Shown: in pieces, positions 36,479-46,308 of the stretch | How the letters are laid out: the number at the start of each line of letters is the position of its first letter | Position numbering within the stretch: position 1 is the first letter of the stretch | NCBI RefSeq assembly: GCF_003003125.1 | Contig: NZ_PVTZ01000005.1 | Location: 62,001-126,000 of the forward strand | Direction: 5' to 3' | DNA from: Laceyella sediminis | GTDB lineage: Bacteria > Bacillota > Bacilli > Thermoactinomycetales > Thermoactinomycetaceae | Length of the DNA stretch: 64,000 nt | Made by a program: the position numbers and the translations under genes | The notes under the pieces: generated by a model | Told to the model about the DNA's origin: nothing | What the model saw: the letters and a program-made list of their open reading frames with translations, nothing else | Databases searched by the model: none

Positions 36479-37573
36479 TTACAAATCAAACATCGGAATG
36501 TCCCATGCAAATGCCCGTTCCACAAACCAAGCCAGCCCGAACAAGGCGATCACGACCGTCAAGCCACGCGCCACAAGGACAGATGGCTTGTACCGCCAGG
36601 CATAAGTTAGCAAAGGCCACACCAAAGCGACTAGGACGATTTGTCCCACTTCTATCCCAATGTTAAACGAAAACAATGCCGTCAACAAATGGTTTTTCGG
36701 CAACTGGATATCCGCCAAGGAACCCGCAAATCCCAAACCATGAATCAATCCAAAATAAAACGTCAGCACCCAGCGCTTCACCCACGGTTTCCCTTGGGCC
36801 AACCAAACATTTTCCAACGCCACGAACAAGATGCTGAGGGCGATCAACGCTTCCACCCACTTAGACGGAACAGCCAAGATATTCATCATCGCCAAGAACA
36901 ATGTGATGGAATGCGCGACGGTGAACGAAGTGACCACCTTGAGCATCTCCCGCCAATGATCGCGCACCAGTAGAAGCGCCATCAAAAAAGCCAAGTGGTC
37001 AAACCCAAACCATATGTGCTCCACACCCAGCTGGAAAAATTCTTGAGCAGCTACCCACCAAGACAGGGCCGTTCCGGCATGAACCGTCAACTCCCTGACA
37101 CTCTCGCTGAAGACAAATGTGCTCTTCGCCCCATTCTCCGAGAGGGTCAACACATTTTGGTGCTGTTTACCCGCCACGTCAAAAAAAAGGTCGTCCACAA
37201 AGGATAGCTTGCCCAATTTTTGATTGGATGAATAAACCAACTTCAGTTCCACGTGCGCATGGTTCTGCCAATCCGCCGCCACTAAACGCACCTGCATCAG
37301 CCGATCTTCATTGCTGATCTTGAAAGACTGACGGATCATGCGCTCCAGTTTGGATTTGGTTTCAGACGACAACGGTTCATTTTGTTGCAATCGAATCCCA
37401 TCGATCCGCGCCAATAAGGCCGCTTCCACCAACATCTCCACGGTAAGGGATGTCTCGTGCAACGAGGCTTTCGTCGACACAATGGTCAACGGATGGGCGG
37501 ACGTTTGATGCACAGGCAATAACAAAAATAAGGCCAGGACGACGATCAACCACCTGCGCCACCCGTTCCGCAT
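36479..37573 (-). CDS. HupE/UreJ_2 family membrane protein
   Basis: A 364-residue membrane protein. A signal peptide (cleavage near SA-HP) is followed by an extracellular beta-rich domain to ~165. Six or seven helices follow, with His-rich motifs GVEHIWFGFDHLAFLMALLL, SFTVAHSITL and FYFGLIHGLGFAG (~185-295). These resemble HupE/UreJ proteins, some of which transport nickel or cobalt; metal transport is inference. The ATG at 37573 has AAGGAG 8 bases upstream, better than an ATG two codons earlier. A sirohydrochlorin chelatase lies upstream on the same strand but behind a terminator. Confidence 0.8.
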   Translation of the reverse strand: MRNGWRRWLIVVLALFLLLPVHQTSAHPLTIVSTKASLHETSLTVEMLVEAALLARIDGIRLQQNEPLSSETKSKLERMIRQSFKISNEDRLMQVRLVAADWQNHAHVELKLVYSSNQKLGKLSFVDDLFFDVAGKQHQNVLTLSENGAKSTFVFSESVRELTVHAGTALSWWVAAQEFFQLGVEHIWFGFDHLAFLMALLLVRDHWREMLKVVTSFTVAHSITLFLAMMNILAVPSKWVEALIALSILFVALENVWLAQGKPWVKRWVLTFYFGLIHGLGFAGSLADIQLPKNHLLTALFSFNIGIEVGQIVLVALVWPLLTYAWRYKPSVLVARGLTVVIALFGLAWFVERAFAWDIPMFDL

Positions 37574-37716
37574 CGGCATCACTCCTTGTCAAACATACTC
37601 ACGATTATATCATGTTTGAACGAAGGCATTTGCCCAACTTGCGGAAATGTTCATACGCCAATGCACCTCGGGTGTTGTCCTTTTGCTTTGAAATCATTAG
37701 AGAGTAGCATAGTCTG

Positions 37717-37744
37717 AAGCCCCCCTTATAGTCAAGGGGGGCTT
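37717..37744 (-). terminator. Terminator of the CbiX gene, overlapping its stop codon
   Basis: AAGCCCCCCTT/AAGGGGGGCTT; the 5' arm includes the last two codons and the stop. The T tract is short (TTCAG). Confidence 0.65.
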
Positions 37745-38499
37745 ATCGGTTTCACTGCCCATACTTCCTGCACAACCGCCTCGATCCAGCGCGGAATCAA
37801 AGGGCTGGGCAAATAAGCTTGCCCCGTGTACACCACCTCGGCGCCGCTGAGTCGCTTTGGCAACTTGTTCCGGGTAAAAGTGCCTTCGCTCAAAAAGAGG
37901 GGCACGACCAACACCCGGTACCTTGTTGACAACGCTAAAAGCTGCTGTCGTACATTATCTGGCAACAAGGTGGCACAGGCAACAGCGGCAAATCCCAACT
38001 TGGCTTGCAATTGCCGAGCCAAACTCTTCATCATCGCTAGCCACTGTTCCTGAGATCCAGTCTGGTCACTCCCATGCCCCACCAATAATAATGCTTCTTC
38101 TGCTGGCTGGGTAGATAGAGAACTCGCCCGCTCGGCCAGTACTTCCACGATCAACGGATGATCATCCATGGCTGGGCACAAGCGAACAACCAGATCACCC
38201 GGCACTGCCTGCTGAATCATTTCCTTGTGAGATTCGCTCCCCATACCGAGCAGGTGACGGATCTCTTCTATATGGGTGCTTCCAGAAGAAACGAACAGTG
38301 GCACCGCGGCAAGGTCAGTAACCCCTTGCTGTTTCAGCGACGCGATCCCTTGCGCTACCGACCGTCCAGGCACATACTCCAAAAAACTGGTCGCCAGCGG
38401 GGCATCTACTGCCGCTTGTGACACAGCACAGTCAACCAGGTGCACCCAATCTTTGTTTTTTGAACCATGCGCGATCACCAGCACACCGCGTTTACCCAT
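37732..38499 (-). CDS. CbiX/SirB-type sirohydrochlorin chelatase
   Basis: It inserts cobalt, nickel or iron into sirohydrochlorin for B12 or siroheme synthesis. The 255 residues hold two tandem CbiX repeats. The first has VLVIAHGSKNKD near 6 and the second LLLVGHGSDQTGS near 138; each has the metal-contacting histidine. No other siroheme or cobalamin gene is near, so which metal it inserts cannot be told. GGGGTGAGG precedes the ATG. It follows a 103-residue membrane protein gene by 32 bases. Confidence 0.85.
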   Translation of the reverse strand: MGKRGVLVIAHGSKNKDWVHLVDCAVSQAAVDAPLATSFLEYVPGRSVAQGIASLKQQGVTDLAAVPLFVSSGSTHIEEIRHLLGMGSESHKEMIQQAVPGDLVVRLCPAMDDHPLIVEVLAERASSLSTQPAEEALLLVGHGSDQTGSQEQWLAMMKSLARQLQAKLGFAAVACATLLPDNVRQQLLALSTRYRVLVVPLFLSEGTFTRNKLPKRLSGAEVVYTGQAYLPSPLIPRWIEAVVQEVWAVKPISPP

Positions 38500-38531
38500 C
38501 CAGCCTCACCCCTGTGTTTCCATCTGCCCGT

Positions 38532-38843
38532 TTATGCCCGTTCTCGATAGATGCGGCGGTACGATTGCAGGCAGAGAAAAGCGAAAAACATGCTAACCAT
38601 CCCGCTCAATATACTTTCAGACACCAGCAAAAGATTCACCAACCCGTCGGCCACCAGCAACCCCATTGTGATCAAATACACATGACGGGAAAACGGCTTC
38701 CCCCTCAGCTCATAGAAAGTGACATAAAAATAAAGTGCTACCAAAAATGAATGGACGGCAAAGACGGGCAATTGAGCGACAAACAATTGATAAAGCCCTC
38801 CGCCGAGAAACAAGACAGCGATGATCAGGTAAAAGCCCAGCAT
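38532..38843 (-). CDS. Small four-helix membrane protein of unknown function
   Basis: A 103-residue, strongly hydrophobic protein with about four helices (~2-20, 26-44, 55-72, 78-94) and a basic tail RRIYRERA. AAAAGGGGG precedes the ATG by 10 bases. It is first in a two-gene unit with the CbiX-type chelatase. No family is recognised. Confidence 0.65.
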   Translation of the reverse strand: MLGFYLIIAVLFLGGGLYQLFVAQLPVFAVHSFLVALYFYVTFYELRGKPFSRHVYLITMGLLVADGLVNLLLVSESILSGMVSMFFAFLCLQSYRRIYRERA

Positions 38844-38865
38844 CTCTGTCGCCCCCTTTTTAAAA

Positions 38866-38894
38866 GGAGCCCGCCTCTTTGAAAGGCGAGCTCC
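38866..38894 (-). terminator. Terminator of the gatCAB operon
   Basis: GGAGCTCGCCT/AGGCGGGCTCC with a seven-base loop, then TTTTTA on the minus strand. Confidence 0.88.
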
Positions 38895-38902
38895 CCAACC
38901 TT

Positions 38903-40336
38903 TTATAGTCCGATTTCTTCTTTAATCAATTTGTTGACCAGTTGCGGATTGGCTTTCCCTTTGGTCGCTTTCATCACTTGACCCACGAGGAAACCGAGTG
39001 CGCGGTCTTTGCCGTTTTTCAAGTCTTCCACCGACTCTTGGTTGGCCGCCAACACTTTGGTCACTTCCTCACGCAACTGCCCTTCGTCGCTGATTTGGAC
39101 GAGGCCCTTCTCTTCGACAATCACATTTGGTTCTTTACCGGTTGCAAGCATCTCTTTAAACACTTTTTTAGCGATTTTGGTGCTGATCGTCCCTTTTTGG
39201 ATCAGTTGGATCATGCCAGCCAGATGGGCAGGTGTCATCACGATATCCGTGATTTCTTTCCCTTCCGCATTGAGGTAGCCCAACAGATCAGTAATCACCC
39301 AGTTGGAGGCCAATTTGGGGTCGACATTGGCCGCGACCACTTGCTCATAATAATCGGCAACTGCCTTGGTATTGGTAAGAATCGTGGCATCGTAGTCGGA
39401 CAGTTGGAATTCTGTCATATAACGCTCCTTACGAGCATCTGGCAACTCCGGCAACTCGCGACGGATCGCTTCTTTCCAAGCCTCTGAAATATGCAAGCGT
39501 ACCAGGTCCGGTTCTGGGAAATAGCGGTAGTCATGCGCTTCTTCCTTGCTGCGCATCAATTTGGTGCGATTTTCATTTTCCAACCAGCGCAATGTCTGCT
39601 GGGTGATCTTCTCGCCCCGATCCAACATCTCCGCTTGGCGTCCTTGCTCATATTCCAACGCCCGCTCCACATTGCGGAACGAGTTGAGGTTTTTCATTTC
39701 CGTTTTGGTGCCAAACTCCTTTTGTCCCACCGGCCGCAAGCTGATGTTGGCGTCACAGCGGAGAGAGCCTTCTTCCATCTTCACATCGGACACACCGGTG
39801 TACTGAATGATCTGCTTCAATTTCTCCAGATACGCTCTGGCTTCCGCTGGAGAGCGCAAATCAGGCTCCGACACAATCTCGATCAATGGCACACCGACCC
39901 GGTTGAAATCGACGAGGGACCCTTCCCCTTCTTCCAAGTGGTTCAGCTTTCCTGCATCCTCTTCCAAATGAAGGCGTGTGATCCCGATTCGTTTTTTCTC
40001 CCCATCCACCTCAATCTCAATCCAGCCGTTTTGCCCGATGGGTTGGTCGTACTGCGAGATTTGATACGCTTTGGGTGAGTCTGGATAGAAGTAGTTTTTC
40101 CGATCGAACTTGCTGTATTCAGCGATCTCGCAGTTCAAGGCCATGGCTGCCTTAATCGCGAAGTTGACCGCTTCTTTGTTCAGCACCGGCAACACTCCGG
40201 GATGTCCCAGACACACCGGGCAGGTGTGGCTATTTGGCGGAGCCCCGAATTCCGTAGAACAGCCGCAGAAAATCTTGGTTTTCGTGGAAAGCTCCACATG
40301 AACTTCCAGTCCGATCACCGTTTCATATTTGCTCAT
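38903..40336 (-). CDS. gatB: Asp/Glu-tRNA amidotransferase subunit B
   Basis: GatB binds mischarged Glu-tRNA(Gln) or Asp-tRNA(Asn), activates the carboxylate with ATP and amidates it with ammonia from GatA. The 477 residues have [19 protein letters not shown] at the start, with the zinc cysteines completed by CPVCLGHPG near 37, and [14 protein letters not shown] near 153. The tail YqeY-like domain ends the protein. ATG overlaps the gatA stop (ATGA), with GGGAGGG nearby. A typical gatC-gatA-gatB operon. Confidence 0.97.
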   Translation of the reverse strand: MSKYETVIGLEVHVELSTKTKIFCGCSTEFGAPPNSHTCPVCLGHPGVLPVLNKEAVNFAIKAAMALNCEIAEYSKFDRKNYFYPDSPKAYQISQYDQPIGQNGWIEIEVDGEKKRIGITRLHLEEDAGKLNHLEEGEGSLVDFNRVGVPLIEIVSEPDLRSPAEARAYLEKLKQIIQYTGVSDVKMEEGSLRCDANISLRPVGQKEFGTKTEMKNLNSFRNVERALEYEQGRQAEMLDRGEKITQQTLRWLENENRTKLMRSKEEAHDYRYFPEPDLVRLHISEAWKEAIRRELPELPDARKERYMTEFQLSDYDATILTNTKAVADYYEQVVAANVDPKLASNWVITDLLGYLNAEGKEITDIVMTPAHLAGMIQLIQKGTISTKIAKKVFKEMLATGKEPNVIVEEKGLVQISDEGQLREEVTKVLAANQESVEDLKNGKDRALGFLVGQVMKATKGKANPQLVNKLIKEEIGL

Positions 40337-41799
40337 GCTTGTTTCCCTCCCAACGGCGGAACAGGCAGTCGTTCCGTTTCTTGCTCAAACGCGTGTGCCA
40401 CACGGAGTACGGTCGCTTCGTCAAATGCTTTGCCGATGATTTGCAGGCCGACCGGCAAGCCTTCAGCCAAGCCGCACGGCACGCTAATCGCGGGCAATCC
40501 AGCCAAGTTGACAGGGATGGTCAAGATGTCGTTCATGTACATTGTCAACGGATCGTTGATGTTTTCTCCGATCTTAAAGGCCGTCGTCGGCGTCGTCGGA
40601 CCGACGATGACGTCATAGTCAGCGAATACCCGTTCAAAATCTTGACGGATCAAGGTGCGCACTTTTTGCGCTTTCAAATAGTACGCATCATAATAACCCG
40701 AGCTAAGCGCATACGTACCCAGCATAATCCGCCGTTTCACTTCCGAGCCGAATCCTTGGCTACGCGTTTCGAGGTACATGTCCAACAGATTTTGCCCTTG
40801 TTTGCGCACACCGTAACGAACCCCGTCATAACGGGCCAAGTTGGACGAAGCTTCCGCTGGAGCGATCAGATAATAAGCGGCCACGGCATAGTCGGAGTGA
40901 GGCAACGACACCTCTTCCACCACCGCTCCCATTTGTTCCAGCTTCTTGATCGCCGCTTGAACGCGCTCTTTGACCCCCGCATCGATCCCTTCGCCCATCA
41001 TCTCTTTGGGCACTGCCACTTTGAGCCCCTTGATATCGCCAGTCAGGGCGGACAAGAAGTCAGGCACGTCCACTTGGGCCGACGTAGAGTCTTTGGCATC
41101 ATGCCCGGAGATCGCCTGCAACACATAAGCGGCGTCTTCCACGTTTTTGGTCAACGGGCCGATCTGATCCAACGACGAAGCAAAAGCGACAAGACCGTAC
41201 CGGGAGACCCGTCCATAGGTAGGCTTGAGGCCGACCACGCCGCAAAACGCCGCTGGTTGCCGGATCGATCCGCCTGTGTCGGAGCCCAAAGCGTAATAAA
41301 CTTCCCCCGCTGCAACAGCTGCCGCAGAACCACCGCTAGAACCACCCGGCACCCGGGAGAGGTCCCAAGGATTGTATGTAGGATGGAAACCGGAGTTTTC
41401 CGTAGAGCCACCCATGGCGAATTCATCCATGTTCAGTTTGCCGACGGTAACCGATTCGGCTTCAGCAAGCTTATCGACAACCGTAGCATTATAAATCGGG
41501 TTGTAGTTAGCGAGCAACTGGCTGGCGCAAGTGGTCGTCAGCCCTTCCGTGCACAAGTTGTCTTTGAGCCCGGCTGGCAATCCTCCCAACAAGCCGCGTG
41601 TGGAGGAGTTGGCCCACTTTTTGTCTAGCTCTGCTGCTTGTTTGCGCGCCCCTTCTTCATCCACTTTCAAAAAAGCGCGCACGTCGCCGTCCACTTTCGC
41701 AATTTGCGCCAAGGACTCTTCAACCAGGTCACTTGCCGACAATTCGCGAGTGGAGAGTCGTTTATGTATTTCCTTCAATGAGTCACGCAATAAAGACAT
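40333..41799 (-). CDS. gatA: Asp/Glu-tRNA amidotransferase subunit A
   Basis: An amidase-signature glutaminase that supplies ammonia to GatB. The 488 residues have the Ser-cisSer-Lys triad: Lys in [10 protein letters not shown] near 78, and the serines in [34 protein letters not shown] (given here in two parts, [14 protein letters not shown] and [10 protein letters not shown]). Full length. It follows gatC by 15 bases with AGGGGGG before the ATG. Confidence 0.97.
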   Translation of the reverse strand: MSLLRDSLKEIHKRLSTRELSASDLVEESLAQIAKVDGDVRAFLKVDEEGARKQAAELDKKWANSSTRGLLGGLPAGLKDNLCTEGLTTTCASQLLANYNPIYNATVVDKLAEAESVTVGKLNMDEFAMGGSTENSGFHPTYNPWDLSRVPGGSSGGSAAAVAAGEVYYALGSDTGGSIRQPAAFCGVVGLKPTYGRVSRYGLVAFASSLDQIGPLTKNVEDAAYVLQAISGHDAKDSTSAQVDVPDFLSALTGDIKGLKVAVPKEMMGEGIDAGVKERVQAAIKKLEQMGAVVEEVSLPHSDYAVAAYYLIAPAEASSNLARYDGVRYGVRKQGQNLLDMYLETRSQGFGSEVKRRIMLGTYALSSGYYDAYYLKAQKVRTLIRQDFERVFADYDVIVGPTTPTTAFKIGENINDPLTMYMNDILTIPVNLAGLPAISVPCGLAEGLPVGLQIIGKAFDEATVLRVAHAFEQETERLPVPPLGGKQA

Positions 41800-41814
41800 T
41801 CCGTTTCCCCCCTA

Positions 41815-42102
41815 TTATTCAAATACAGCTGGCACGCGGAACATGCCGTCTTGCTGCTCCGGCGCATTGGCCAATGCTTTGTCCCGCTCAAGCGAAGGCC
41901 GAACCTCGTCTTCCCGAAGCACATTCTGCATGGGCAGGACATGACTCGTTGGTTCCACGGCTTCTGTATCCAACTCGTTCAGCTTTTCCACAAATTGAAG
42001 AATATCGTTAAGCTGGGTGGTGTATTGCTCCGCCTCTTCCTCGGACAACTTCAATCGGCCCAGCATCGCTACTTTTTGCACTTGTTCTTTGGAAATAGAC
42101 AA
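41815..42102 (-). CDS. gatC: Asp/Glu-tRNA amidotransferase subunit C
   Basis: A 95-residue chaperone-like subunit that wraps around GatA and GatB. It has VAMLGRLKLSEEEAEQY near 11, ILQFVEKLNELDT near 34, and the C-terminal LREDEVRPSL tail. First gene of gatCAB. An extended -10 TGC-TATACT lies 58 bases upstream on the minus strand (complement of 42159-42164). Confidence 0.95.
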   Translation of the reverse strand: MSISKEQVQKVAMLGRLKLSEEEAEQYTTQLNDILQFVEKLNELDTEAVEPTSHVLPMQNVLREDEVRPSLERDKALANAPEQQDGMFRVPAVFE

Positions 42103-42433
42103 TTTTCTTCACCTCCGCAAACAATAAACCTTGCATCATAAGTCAAATCTTTTCACAGTATAGCACAAAAAGAAAGCCAACACTCACTAAGGAGTGTCGA
42201 GACGGATGACAAAGTGCCCCAAAGCGGGTTGTCAGACTGCATTCCCTAGCGGCCCCAAACGATCGAAGTCGCTTCCCTTCCATCACAGGGCCTAAGACGA
42301 ACATGCAACTGACGGGGGTTGTCTACCATCTGAACACTCACAAAGGAATGTCGGCAAAAGCATGATTCACCTTTTACACTATAACAATCGAAATATTCCA
42401 TCTCTTCCTGGCGACGCTTGCCTGCTGGTGAAA
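42103..42433. other. Intergenic region between LysR gene and gatC
   Basis: It contains the gatCAB promoter (extended -10 near 42160) and a short hairpin ACACTC/GAGTGT (42180-42197) which on the minus strand is followed by a T-rich tract and may end LysR transcription. The remainder (42200-42430) shows no gene. Confidence 0.5.
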
Positions 42434-43309
42434 TTATGATCTGTATTGGCGGAAGTAGTCCTTGATGATCGCCACAAACGGCTCTAGTGTTTCCACCGCT
42501 TCCTCTTTGCAAATGAATACGATGCTCTCCTTTCGGTATTGTTTGGGGATGGGATAACTGCGAACCCATCCTTCCTGCACCAGTTTGTCGCTCATGGAAC
42601 GGGAAACAAGGGCCACCCCCATCCCGGAGCGCATGCACCCTAGCAGATTTTCTATCGTATAAAATTCTATTTTTTTATGGGGGATGATCTGTTCCTCAGT
42701 CAACCACCGTTCCAACTTGGCCCGGTATCGACATCCCGACCGCAAAAGAAGTAGCGTTTGATTTTGCAAGTCTTTATACAAGGTCAACGGGGGATGAGAA
42801 GCGTTCATAATCAAAACCAATTCTTCGTCGATAATGTGCTCTTTGGCGAGCTTCACTTCTTTGTCGAAGTCGATCACCAACGCACCATCCAATTCATTGG
42901 CAAGCACGGCATTGGTAAGCTCTTCGGTGGTGCCGGTCGACAAGGATAGGTTTACTTGGGGATGCAATTGATGGTAAAGGGAGATGATGGGTGACATGTG
43001 GAGGTTGGATGTAATGACTGTCGCACCAACAGCCAAGGAATCGGGGGCGGGTGGCAGGTGATGGATGGACTGTTTCATTTCTTCATAAAGGGCTAATATT
43101 TTTTTGGCGTATTCCAAAAAATCTTTTCCCTTCGGTGTCAATTCCACGCCCCGACCTGTTCGGTAAAACAACTGTGTCTGAAAAACCGACTCGATCTTTT
43201 TGATCCGGTTGGAGACATTGGCCTGAACATAATTCAAGCGGACGGCCGCCTTGCTGATGCTTTTATGGGTGGCCACGGATTTAAACACTTCCAAATCACT
43301 GATATTCAT
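42434..43309 (-). CDS. LysR-family transcriptional regulator
   Basis: A 291-residue regulator. The N-terminal winged helix-turn-helix has SISKAAVRLNYVQANVSNRIKKIE (given in parts: SISKAAVRLNY, VQANVSNRIK) near 17-40, and a periplasmic-binding-like effector domain follows. It is divergent from a decayed HMGL-like gene, with a perfect CTATTA-N7-TAATAG palindrome between them that fits LysR autoregulation. Its natural target seems to be lost, so it may be an orphan or may act on cstA further on. The effector is unknown. Confidence 0.9.
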   Translation of the reverse strand: MNISDLEVFKSVATHKSISKAAVRLNYVQANVSNRIKKIESVFQTQLFYRTGRGVELTPKGKDFLEYAKKILALYEEMKQSIHHLPPAPDSLAVGATVITSNLHMSPIISLYHQLHPQVNLSLSTGTTEELTNAVLANELDGALVIDFDKEVKLAKEHIIDEELVLIMNASHPPLTLYKDLQNQTLLLLRSGCRYRAKLERWLTEEQIIPHKKIEFYTIENLLGCMRSGMGVALVSRSMSDKLVQEGWVRSYPIPKQYRKESIVFICKEEAVETLEPFVAIIKDYFRQYRS

Positions 43310-43344
43310 GTCCCAGCATCACCTGTGTATGATTTTTTTTATAT

Positions 43345-43363
43345 CTATTATTAACACTAATAG
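43345..43363. promoter_or_regulatory. LysR-type operator CTATTA-N7-TAATAG
   Basis: A perfect 6+6 inverted repeat, 36 bases before the LysR start and 80 bases before the decayed plus-strand gene. It fits the T-N11-A form of LysR recognition sites. Confidence 0.6.
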
Positions 43364-43442
43364 TTTAACATAAATAAATTTAGACATTAAAATGCAACGT
43401 AAAAGGATTGTTTAAATATTCCGTATAATGGGAGTAGGTAGC

Positions 43443-43784
43443 ATGGCTTTGACTTATCCAAAAGGATCTCAACCCCGCTATGAAAAATGCGAACTGGGCG
43501 TTTTTTTGGATGAAACGTTGCGCGAAGGTTCGGAGCGTTGCCTATATGCTGTAGACGATGACAAACAGTTTGAGCTGATCACCGAGTGGGCGGACTCTGG
43601 CATCCGTAACATCATCGTCGGTTCCGAAAACCTTTTCAACTTTGTTTGCCGACGCTTCGGATAGCAATATGAAATATTGGAGAAGCAAACGTCGATCGCG
43701 ATCGCCATTTTGATCTCCTTGCTGATCTCCGTCGTCACCGTGTCAGCACTCCTCATTTCGCTTGGGCAAACCTTGATTCCATAA
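43443..43784 (+). pseudogene. Decayed HMGL-like (pyruvate carboxyltransferase family) gene fused in frame to a membrane-protein tail
   Basis: The first ~62 codons read like the N-terminus of HMG-CoA lyase/homocitrate synthase-type enzymes, with the metal and substrate motif VFLDETLREGSE. The similarity then ends, a TAG follows at 43662, and the same frame goes on for 39 codons with a different kind of sequence: IAIAILISLLISVVTVSALL, a single membrane helix, ending at TAA 43782. A large internal deletion that joined two genes explains this. GGAGTAGG precedes the ATG and a terminator follows, so it could still be transcribed. Intact relatives are about 300-550 residues. Confidence 0.7.
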
Positions 43785-43801
43785 TAAATGGCTTGCATAA
43801 A

Positions 43802-43827
43802 GAGAAGGGCTTTCCTTCTCCTTTTTT
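43802..43827 (+). terminator. Terminator after the decayed gene
   Basis: GAGAAGG/CCTTCTC with loop GCTTT, then CTTTTTT. Confidence 0.85.
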
Positions 43828-43946
43828 CTCTTTACCGCTTCCAGCGTGCATGATTACGATTCAAATACGATTTGCCATTTTAAAAATTGTATATATAATT
43901 AGAATAAAATCTCTATTTTAATACCGCTTTCTTGAGGAGGTATGGT

Positions 43947-46022
43947 ATGATCCGTTCTCGTTGGCTTTCTTATCTGCTATGGACAGGCATCTCTGTGCTT
44001 GGCGCCGCCGCTTTCGCCATCCTCGCGCTACAACGCGGTGAGTCGGTCAACGCCATCTGGCTACTGACGGCCGCCATCTGCTCTTATGCTATCAGTTACC
44101 GCTTTTACAGCCGTTTCTTGGCCAGAAAAGTGTTTGAATTGGACGACAACCGCAAAACTCCAGCCGAGATTCACAATGACGGCAAAGATTTCGTCCCCAC
44201 CAACAAATGGGTCTTGTTTGGGCACCACTTCGCAGCGATCGCTGGCGCCGGCCCACTCGTCGGCCCGATCTTGGCCGCGCAGATGGGCTATCTGCCTGGC
44301 ACCCTGTGGATCATTGTCGGGGTCGTGATCGGCGGCGCCGTGCATGATTTTATCGTTCTCTTCGGTTCCATGCGCAGAAACGGAAAATCCATCGGTGACA
44401 TGGTCAAAGAAGAGATCGGGCCAGTGGGGGGCTTCACCGCCCTGTTCGGCATTCTCGGCATTCTGATCATCTTATTGGCCGTGCTGGGCCTGGTAGTTGT
44501 CAAAGCGCTCGCCGACAGCCCTTGGGGCATGTTCACCATCGCCATGACCATCCCCATCGCCCTGTTTATGGGTGTTTATATGCGTTATTTGCGTCCGGGG
44601 AAAGTGCTGGAAACCTCATTGATCGGGTTTGCCTTGCTCCTGCTTTCTCTCTATCTGGGGCAATGGGTGTCCACCCATCCGACGCTAGCCGCCCACTTCA
44701 CCCTGGAAGGCACCACCATTGCCTGGCTCATGATCATTTACGGCTTTATCGCTTCTGTTATCCCGGTTTGGCTGTTGTTGGCACCCCGCGACTATCTGAG
44801 CACCTTCCTGAAAGTGGGCACGATCTTCGCGCTGGCCTTCGGTATTTTGCTTGTACTTCCTGATTTGCAAATGCCCGCGATCACCAAATTCATCGACGGC
44901 ACCGGCCCCGTGTTTGCTGGCGACCTCTTCCCGTTCGTCTTCATCACCATCGCTTGCGGCTCCATCTCCGGGTTTCACGCCTTGGTTTCATCTGGCACCA
45001 CTCCCAAAATGATTACTCGCGAATCCCATGCGCGGATGATCGGCTTCGGGGGCATGCTGACGGAGTCACTCGTCGCGGTGATGGCACTGATCGCCGCCTG
45101 TCTGCTCACACCAGGCGTCTACATGGCCATGAATAGCCCAGCAGCCATCATCGGCACCGACGTAGCCTCCGCTGCTGCTACGGTTTCCAAGTTCGGCGAA
45201 GTATTCACGATCACACCGGCCGACCTGCAAAATTTGGCCAACGACATCGGTGAACAGTCGATCTTGTCGCGCACGGGCGGCGCACCCACGTTGGCAGTTG
45301 GCATTGCGACCATTTTCTCCAGCGTGATCGGCGGGAAGGCACTCATGGCCTTCTGGTATCACTTCGCCATCTTATTTGAAGCAGTGTTCATCCTGACGAC
45401 GATTGACGCCGGCACACGGGTTGGCCGTTTCATTTTGCAAGATCTGCTGGGGCATTTCCATCCCAAGTTAGGAAAAACAGACTGGTATCCCGCCAACATC
45501 ATGGCCAGCGGTCTGGTCGTAGCCGGATGGGGTTACTTTTTATACCAGGGCGTGATTGACCCGCTTGGCGGCATCAACACCCTGTGGCCGCTATTCGGCA
45601 TCGCCAATCAGATGTTGGCGGTTGTGGGGTTAGTGATAGGCACGACGATTCTCATCAAGATGGGAAAAGCGGTGTACGCTTGGGTTAGTTTTGTTCCGCT
45701 CGTTTGGCTCACAACGGTGACGATGACTGCGGGGTGGCAAAAGCTATTCCACGACTCCCCCTCTGTCAGTTTCTTGCGAGCAGCCGAAAAATACGAGCAG
45801 GCAATCGCTTCCGGACAAGTGCTGGCACCAGCCAAATCCATTGCAGAGATGGAGCGCATCGCGTTCAACAACCACATTGATGCGGTGATGACACTCCTCT
45901 TCATGGCCTTGGTGGCAATCATCATTCTCGATGCGGTGCGCGTCTGGTATAAAGTGCTGGTCAAGCGGGAAAACCTCCCGCTGAAGGAGGCGCCCTATGT
46001 CCCACGCCAACCTGGAGTATAA
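43947..46022 (+). CDS. cstA: CstA-family transporter (carbon starvation protein; peptide or pyruvate uptake)
   Basis: A 691-residue integral membrane protein with 16 or more helices. CstA markers are GHHFAAIAGAGPLVGPILAAQ near 90 (part given), GGAVHDFIVLFGSMRRNGKSI near 130 (part) and SGTTPKMI near 350. Family members take up peptides or pyruvate, often during carbon limitation. Which substrate this one takes is not readable. ATG with GAGGAGG is chosen; an earlier TTG lies inside the ribosome site. It is followed 14 bases later by its usual small YbdD-type partner. Confidence 0.92.
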   Translation: MIRSRWLSYLLWTGISVLGAAAFAILALQRGESVNAIWLLTAAICSYAISYRFYSRFLARKVFELDDNRKTPAEIHNDGKDFVPTNKWVLFGHHFAAIAGAGPLVGPILAAQMGYLPGTLWIIVGVVIGGAVHDFIVLFGSMRRNGKSIGDMVKEEIGPVGGFTALFGILGILIILLAVLGLVVVKALADSPWGMFTIAMTIPIALFMGVYMRYLRPGKVLETSLIGFALLLLSLYLGQWVSTHPTLAAHFTLEGTTIAWLMIIYGFIASVIPVWLLLAPRDYLSTFLKVGTIFALAFGILLVLPDLQMPAITKFIDGTGPVFAGDLFPFVFITIACGSISGFHALVSSGTTPKMITRESHARMIGFGGMLTESLVAVMALIAACLLTPGVYMAMNSPAAIIGTDVASAAATVSKFGEVFTITPADLQNLANDIGEQSILSRTGGAPTLAVGIATIFSSVIGGKALMAFWYHFAILFEAVFILTTIDAGTRVGRFILQDLLGHFHPKLGKTDWYPANIMASGLVVAGWGYFLYQGVIDPLGGINTLWPLFGIANQMLAVVGLVIGTTILIKMGKAVYAWVSFVPLVWLTTVTMTAGWQKLFHDSPSVSFLRAAEKYEQAIASGQVLAPAKSIAEMERIAFNNHIDAVMTLLFMALVAIIILDAVRVWYKVLVKRENLPLKEAPYVPRQPGV

Positions 46023-46035
46023 GGGAGGGAAAGTC

Positions 46036-46248
46036 ATGGAAAAACAAGCGACTTGCCCCATCTGGCTAAAAATGTTGAAAGCGCTGGCATCTTATCTGAA
46101 CGGCATGGCCGGGGTGCCAGACTATGAGCGGTATCTCGCGCATTTTCACAAGCATCATCCTGGAGAAACCCCACTTACCGAAGCGGAATTCCATCGTCGG
46201 GCCACCGATGAGAAATATGGCGGCGGGAGCATTCGCCGGTGCTGTTGA
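46036..46248 (+). CDS. YbdD/YjiX family protein, partner of CstA
   Basis: A 70-residue soluble protein of the DUF466 family (YbdD, YjiX) that regularly follows cstA or btsT and supports pyruvate transport in E. coli. Family marks are YLNGMAGVPDYERYLAHFHKHHPG (parts: MAGVPDYERYLAH, HHPG) and the terminal GGGSIRRCC. GGGAGGG stands before this ATG; an upstream in-frame ATG overlaps cstA and has none. A terminator follows after 2 bases. Confidence 0.92.
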   Translation: MEKQATCPIWLKMLKALASYLNGMAGVPDYERYLAHFHKHHPGETPLTEAEFHRRATDEKYGGGSIRRCC

Positions 46249-46250
46249 AC

Positions 46251-46286
46251 AAAAAGCCAGACGGCCATAAGGCTGTCTGGCTTTTT
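46251..46286. terminator. Terminator of the cstA operon, symmetrical
   Basis: AAAAAGCCAGACGGCC/GGCTGTCTGGCTTTTT with loop ATAA. It works as a terminator for plus-strand transcripts and has Ts on the other strand too. Confidence 0.93.
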
Positions 46287-46308
46287 GTTTGCCGGCGCAT
46301 CAGATCCC

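Noticed and set aside
40339..41628. Long open frame (429 codons) on the plus strand opposite gatA
   Set aside because: It mirrors gatA, has no ribosome site, and its sequence is rich in R, Q and H as expected of an antisense frame of a GC-moderate gene.
43415..43430. TATAAT at 43421-43426 as promoter of the decayed HMGL-like gene
   Set aside because: It lies so close to the start codon (16 bases) that the transcript would begin inside the ribosome site, and no -35 is found.
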